This document shows, in pieces, positions 5,756 through 9,057 of a DNA stretch of 9,057 nucleotides (within the stretch, counting starts at the first letter, position 1; the number at the start of each line of letters is the position of its first letter). This DNA is from Christensenella sp. UBA2853 (GTDB lineage Bacteria > Bacillota > Clostridia > Christensenellales > Aristaeellaceae): assembly GCA_002350845.1 (NCBI GenBank), contig DEFL01000075.1, forward strand, positions 1 to 9,057, written 5' to 3'. The notes under the pieces were generated by a model. It searched no databases, was not told the origin of the DNA, and saw nothing but the letters and a program-made list of their open reading frames with translations. A program made the position numbers and the translations under genes.

Positions 5756-6661
5756 ATGTGGGACTGGATTCAAAGAGAGGCAGTCTATCTCTGGTATTAC
5801 CTGGACATCCAGTTTCGGCAGATCGCTCCGTACTGGGCACTGGGTATTGTGCTGGGAAGCGCTGTCTCCGTTTTCGGCAAACAGTATATCCACCGTGCCT
5901 TTGCAAAGATCGGACGCAGGAAAACAGGCTGGCTCGGCGTGATCCCGGCAAGCCTTCTGGGCATCGCCTCGCCGCTTTGCATGTATGGCACCATTCCCAT
6001 CGCCGCCTCCTTTTCCGAGCAGGGCGTCCGGGATGACTACCTGGCTGCCTTCATGATGTCGAGCATCCTGCTCAACCCGCAGCTGATCTTCTACAGTGCG
6101 GCTCTTGGGCAGACTGCCCTCATCATCCGCTGTGTCAGCTGCTTCCTGTGCGGCTGTGCAGCGGGCTGGCTCATCCGCCTGTTCTACAGCGGAAAGGACA
6201 AGAGCTTCTTTGACTTCACCGGTTTTCATGAGGGCCGGAGCCATGATACGGACCCCAACCTGCTATTACGCTTTCTCAAAAACATTCTCCGCAACATCCG
6301 GGCCACCGGTCCCATGTTCGCTCTGGGTATCCTGCTCACAGCACTGTACCAGATTCATGTGCCGTCCGAATTCGTGAGCAGCCTGTTCGGAAAGAACAAT
6401 GGATTCGGCGTCCTGATGGCTGCAACCATCGGCGTGCCGGTCTACATGTGCGGCGGCGGCACAATCCCGCTGCTGATCCAGTGGCTGTCCGACGGCATGA
6501 GCATGGGCAGTGCATCCGCCTTCATGCTGACCGGACCGGCCACCAAAATCACCAATCTCGGCGCTGTGAAGATCGTGCTGGGCTGGAAGCATTTTCTCCT
6601 CTATCTGGCATTTGTCATGCTGTTTTCCCTTTTCACCGGTATACTTGTTGACCTGTTCTGA
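5756..6661 (+). CDS. ArsP/DUF318-type membrane permease
   Basis: This 301-residue polytopic membrane protein belongs to the predicted permease family PF03773 (ArsP_1, formerly DUF318), whose characterised members export organoarsenicals or metals. Hydrophobic segments are visible at about 24-40, 59-84, 96-116, 121-143, 184-200, 215-240 and 279-300. The two half-repeats carry the family's signature turns: GIASPLCMYGTIPIAASFSE (69-88) and GVPVYMCGGGTIPLLIQWLS (226-245), then GPATKITNLGAVKI. Cys75 and Cys232 lie in these turns and may contact the substrate. The first turn reads CMYG, whereas some metal-exporting relatives, from memory, have CSCG there, so arsenic or copper export should not be assumed. 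No strong ribosome binding site precedes the ATG, which is two bases after the DUF362 stop; translation is probably coupled. A strong site for the next gene follows immediately after its stop. Confidence 0.86.
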   Translation: MWDWIQREAVYLWYYLDIQFRQIAPYWALGIVLGSAVSVFGKQYIHRAFAKIGRRKTGWLGVIPASLLGIASPLCMYGTIPIAASFSEQGVRDDYLAAFMMSSILLNPQLIFYSAALGQTALIIRCVSCFLCGCAAGWLIRLFYSGKDKSFFDFTGFHEGRSHDTDPNLLLRFLKNILRNIRATGPMFALGILLTALYQIHVPSEFVSSLFGKNNGFGVLMAATIGVPVYMCGGGTIPLLIQWLSDGMSMGSASAFMLTGPATKITNLGAVKIVLGWKHFLLYLAFVMLFSLFTGILVDLF

Positions 6662-6675
6662 GAAAGGAGGGACTT

Positions 6676-7263
6676 ATGATGATGAAAAAAATGCTCGCTC
6701 TTCTGTTTGTACTGACACTGACCGCTGCCTGCCTGACGGCAGGGTGTGCAGAGGAAACCACTGCAGCACCGGCCAGCCATATCCTCGTTGTTTACTTCTC
6801 CGCCACCGGCACGACCCGGGCCGTCGCTGAAAACCTGGCCGAAGGATTATCGGCTGATCTCTACGAAATTGTTCCCGAAGAACCGTATACCGATGCCGAC
6901 CTGAATTACAACGATTCCAAAAGCCGGACCTCTATCGAGACGGACGATCCTGACTGCCGTCCCGCCATTGCAGGCGAACTGCCTGATCTGACAGGGTATG
7001 ACACCGTGCTGATCGGCTACCCGATCTGGTGGGGCGATGTCCCGCGCATTGTATCGAACTTTGTGGAGCAGGTGGACCTGACCGATAAAACCATGGCTGT
7101 CTTCTTTACCTCCGGCGGCAGCGGACTGGGCAGCAGCATGAAGCATCTTGAAACGCAGTCCGGCGCAGGCACCTGGCTGGAAGGCAAACGTTTTTCCGGC
7201 CGCGCCACCGTGGAAGAAGTGACCAGCTGGGCAAAGTCTCTGGGCATGTTATCCGATCAGTAA
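6676..7263 (+). CDS. Flavodoxin-like lipoprotein
   Basis: This 195-residue protein has a lipoprotein signal (MMMKKMLALLFVLTLTAACL) with lipobox LTAGC, so Cys24 should be lipidated and the protein anchored on the outer face of the membrane. The rest is a flavodoxin domain: HILVVYFSATGTTRAVAENL (35-54) holds the FMN phosphate loop. IGYPIWWGDVPRIVSNFVEQ (113-132) is the flavin-stacking segment, with the WW pair at 118-119. AVFFTSGGSGLGSS (141-154) is the third flavin loop. It resembles the flavodoxin_4 group of gut bacteria. AAAGGAGG (6663-6670) serves three successive in-frame ATGs at 6676, 6679 and 6682; the first was taken, the second has a more usual spacing. Finding a flavodoxin outside the membrane is unusual and implies an extracytoplasmic electron-transfer role, possibly with the exported DUF362 protein. 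Confidence 0.88.
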   Translation: MMMKKMLALLFVLTLTAACLTAGCAEETTAAPASHILVVYFSATGTTRAVAENLAEGLSADLYEIVPEEPYTDADLNYNDSKSRTSIETDDPDCRPAIAGELPDLTGYDTVLIGYPIWWGDVPRIVSNFVEQVDLTDKTMAVFFTSGGSGLGSSMKHLETQSGAGTWLEGKRFSGRATVEEVTSWAKSLGMLSDQ

Positions 7264-7284
7264 AGCACAGAAAAACACCTGAAT

Positions 7285-7304
7285 AAAAAAGCCCCAATCG
7301 GGGC
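7285..7304 (-). terminator. Terminator-like hairpin pointing the wrong way
   Basis: GCCCC (7291-7295) and GGGGC (7300-7304) form a 5-bp GC stem with an AATC loop. The six A at 7285-7290 become a T tract on the minus strand, giving a terminator shape for leftward transcription. On the plus strand the stem is followed by CGAGAA, so it should not stop plus-strand transcripts well. No minus-strand gene ends here. Confidence 0.5.
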
Positions 7305-7332
7305 CGAGAACATCGTAAGGAGGTTAATCTTC

Positions 7333-8079
7333 ATGACCAAGAAACAGACAGCCGGACGCGATCATCTGGGCACACTGGCCCCCAAATTCGCAGAACTCAA
7401 CGACGATGTATTGTTTGGAGAAGTCTGGTCAAGGGAAAAGGAGCTCTCTCCCCGTGACCGGAGCATGATCACCATTGCAGCTCTTTTTTCAGCCGGCCTC
7501 TATCCTCAGCTGAAAGCTCATCTCGCCATTGGCAAGGATCACGGCGTCACTAAGCAGGAAGCCGTGGAAATCGTTACCCAGCTTGCCTTCTACTGCGGCT
7601 GGCCCAAAGCCTGGAGCACGTTCCCCCTGATTGCCGAAGTGTACGGCGAGGAAGAGAGTGAACTGGACGGCGTGCCTTCCAATCTCTCCGTCTTCCCTGT
7701 GGGGAAAAAGAATGACGCGTATGCGCAGTATTTTATCGGGCAGAGCTATCTGGCCCCGCTCTCCACGTCTCAGGTGCCCGTTTTTAACGTCACCTTTGAA
7801 CCCGGCTGCCGGAATAACTGGCATATCCATCATGCCAGTGAAGGCGGCGGACAGATGCTGATCTGCGTCAGCGGACGCGGCTGGTACCAGGAATGGGGAA
7901 AAGAAGCCCGCGAGCTTCATCCCGGCGACGTCGTCAATATTCCCGAAGGTGTCAAGCACTGGCACGGCGCGGCCCAGGACAGCTGGTTCCAGCATCTGGC
8001 CATTGAAGTTCCCGGGAAAGACGGGAAAGCGGAATGGCTCGAACCCGTAGATGATGAACACTACAACGCGCTGAAATAA
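7333..8079 (+). CDS. Carboxymuconolactone decarboxylase/cupin fusion protein
   Basis: This 248-residue cytosolic protein has two domains. Residues about 5-105 match the CMD/AhpD-like family (PF02627): ELSPRDRSMITIAALFSAG, LKAHLAIGKDHGVTKQEAVE with His63 in the usual catalytic-region position, and LAFYCGWPKAWS. It has no CXXC pair, so AhpD-type peroxidase activity is unlikely. Residues about 145-227 form a single cupin barrel. Motif 1 is NNWHIHHASEGGGQMLICVS (161-180), with His164, His166 and a Gln at the usual Glu position (174). Motif 2 is HPGDVVNIPEGVKHWHGA, with His209 and His211. A divalent metal is expected; substrate and reaction are not known. AAGGAGGT (7317-7324) lies eight bases before the ATG. 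It follows the flavodoxin gene by 69 bases with no clear promoter seen, so it may be the last gene of the TetR transcript. It ends at a strong terminator. Confidence 0.9.
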   Translation: MTKKQTAGRDHLGTLAPKFAELNDDVLFGEVWSREKELSPRDRSMITIAALFSAGLYPQLKAHLAIGKDHGVTKQEAVEIVTQLAFYCGWPKAWSTFPLIAEVYGEEESELDGVPSNLSVFPVGKKNDAYAQYFIGQSYLAPLSTSQVPVFNVTFEPGCRNNWHIHHASEGGGQMLICVSGRGWYQEWGKEARELHPGDVVNIPEGVKHWHGAAQDSWFQHLAIEVPGKDGKAEWLEPVDDEHYNALK

Positions 8080-8088
8080 CAACGCTTT

Positions 8089-8138
8089 CAGACAGCAAAA
8101 GGGCATCCTTGCGGCATGCCCTTTTGTTGTCTGATTTT
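8089..8138. terminator. Strong terminator between convergent genes
   Basis: An 18-bp stem, CAGACAGCAAAAGGGCAT (8089-8106) with its partner at 8116-8133, contains one G-T wobble and a 9-base loop. The CCCTTTT in the right arm and the ATTTT after it serve the plus strand, and the AAAAGGG in the left arm serves the minus strand. It therefore probably stops both the cupin-fusion transcript and, 17-66 bases past its stop, the AraC transcript. Confidence 0.85.
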
Positions 8139-8154
8139 CCTGCTCACTGCAGGT

Positions 8155-9021
8155 TCATGGCTGCATTTTTCCTGCATCATGTCTGTATTGTTCCGGAGAC
8201 AGGCCGGTACGGCTTTTGAAAGCCCTGTAGAAACTTGTATAGTCCTGGAATCCGCATTTCGGAGCCACTTCATTGGGCTTCATCCCCTGCTGAATCAGAT
8301 CCTGCGCCATCAGTACGCGCCGGGTCAGAAGATACTGATGAATGGTGATCCCCGTATACTCCTTGAATTCCTTCATCAGTGCAAATTTGCTTGCAAAAAA
8401 CTGTTCTTCCAGATTGCTCAGAGAAATCTGTTCCGCTGCGTGCTGGTTCACATAATGAATCAGTGAACTCATGCGGTTGCTGTATTTGCTCTGCGGAATC
8501 GCACTGTTGGCCGTCAGCTCGGTCAGTGTCTGCACCAGAAGCTGTCCGACCCGAAACCGGTTGATCAGCTTGTCTGCCGGAAGCAGACTGTTCGAAGCCG
8601 CAATGATTTCATCGGATTTTGCACGGAGGTCACTGAGCGTATCGTCATTCACATGAAAATAGTACCGGTCATCTGCCGTCATCTGGGCAATGGTTCTCGG
8701 TATATCAAAATCTGCCGAGCTGATTGCCTGCAGGAATTCAGGCCGGCAATAGATGTAGAACCGCTCATACAGGATGTCTGTATCCAGATGAATGCATCTG
8801 TGCATCACACCGGGCGGATAGATGAACACATCTCCACGACTGGGAAGAATATCATTTCCTTCTACAATATTCCGGGTGTGCCCCTGAACAAAAAAGAAGA
8901 TTTCATAATAGGGATGTGCGTGATACCACACGGGCTGGAGTACATCCTCTGAAAAATGATAGATTTCAAATTCTCTGCCTGCCGGCATCTGATGGCCTCT
9001 GTCCCATACCATTCTTTCCAT
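8155..9021 (-). CDS. AraC-family transcriptional regulator
   Basis: This 288-residue protein has the common AraC/XylS layout. An N-terminal cupin-like sensor domain (about residues 20-95) shows WYHAHPYYEIFFFVQGH and SRGDVFIYPPGVMHR. A middle helical region follows. The C-terminal double helix-turn-helix (about 183-280) shows ISLSNLEEQFFASKFALMKE (199-218), FKEYTGITIHQYLLTRRVLMA, and VAPKCGFQDYTSFYRAFKSR (252-271) with TGLSPEQYR. Start choice is not firm. The ATG at 9021 begins a good family N-terminus, and GGGGAGGT lies upstream but 12 bases away, which is long. A TTG at 9051 in the same frame would add ten unlikely residues (mostly Gly). The promoter lies beyond the window. It converges on the CMD/cupin gene, so a regulatory link is possible but not shown; its target may lie to the right. 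Confidence 0.92.
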   Translation of the reverse strand: MERMVWDRGHQMPAGREFEIYHFSEDVLQPVWYHAHPYYEIFFFVQGHTRNIVEGNDILPSRGDVFIYPPGVMHRCIHLDTDILYERFYIYCRPEFLQAISSADFDIPRTIAQMTADDRYYFHVNDDTLSDLRAKSDEIIAASNSLLPADKLINRFRVGQLLVQTLTELTANSAIPQSKYSNRMSSLIHYVNQHAAEQISLSNLEEQFFASKFALMKEFKEYTGITIHQYLLTRRVLMAQDLIQQGMKPNEVAPKCGFQDYTSFYRAFKSRTGLSPEQYRHDAGKMQP

Positions 9022-9057
9022 ATCACAGCCACCACCTCCCCATAATGTCAAGCGAAA

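Noticed and set aside
4788..5951. Minus-strand open frame of 387 codons opposite DUF362 and the permease
   Set aside because: It spans two real genes with strong family motifs on the plus strand. It has no recognisable domain of its own.
9022..9051. AraC start at the TTG at 9051
   Set aside because: The extra ten residues are glycine-rich, overlap the apparent ribosome binding site GGGGAGGT, and no upstream site is visible in the few bases left in the window.

Overview
The window looks like a chromosomal segment of a Bacillota (Firmicutes), most likely a gut-type Clostridia. The reasons are strong AGGAGG-type ribosome binding sites, short sigma-A promoters, stem-plus-T-tract terminators, short exported proteins with classical signal peptides or lipoboxes, and a moderately GC-rich base composition judged by eye. 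This assignment is inference. No rRNA, tRNA, CRISPR array or insertion sequence was seen, and no gap above about 140 bases lacks a gene.

Layout. (1) Positions 1-297 hold the 3' end of a plus-strand bacterial SH3-domain protein, followed by a terminator. (2) A minus-strand operon runs from about 2660 down to 432. In transcription order it encodes a small coiled-coil protein, a YcjY-like alpha/beta hydrolase with a cysteine nucleophile, an iron-sulfur-flavoprotein-like FMN oxidoreductase, and an exported cyclophilin-fold protein; the last three are tightly coupled. (3) A LysR regulator is transcribed divergently from a shared region that has a good promoter and a perfect 14-bp palindrome over the expected start site. 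(4) After a terminator, a TetR regulator sits behind a near-consensus promoter flanked by two copies of a TGACAC-N-GTGTCA operator. It leads a plus-strand run: a short chimeric ORF (amidohydrolase head joined to an aldo/keto-reductase-like tail), an exported DUF362 protein, an ArsP/DUF318-type permease and a flavodoxin-like lipoprotein. (5) A carboxymuconolactone-decarboxylase/cupin fusion follows and ends at a strong terminator shared with a convergent AraC regulator.

Taken together this is a redox and detoxification neighbourhood with three regulators of different families (LysR, TetR, AraC). One flavoprotein is cytosolic (Isf-like) and one is predicted to be anchored outside the membrane (flavodoxin lipoprotein). 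The least explained part is the block of exported DUF362, permease and lipoprotein flavodoxin, which could be an envelope-associated metal or redox module. The signs of decay or rearrangement are the chimeric ORF at 4430-4741 and a backwards-facing terminator-like hairpin at 7285-7304.
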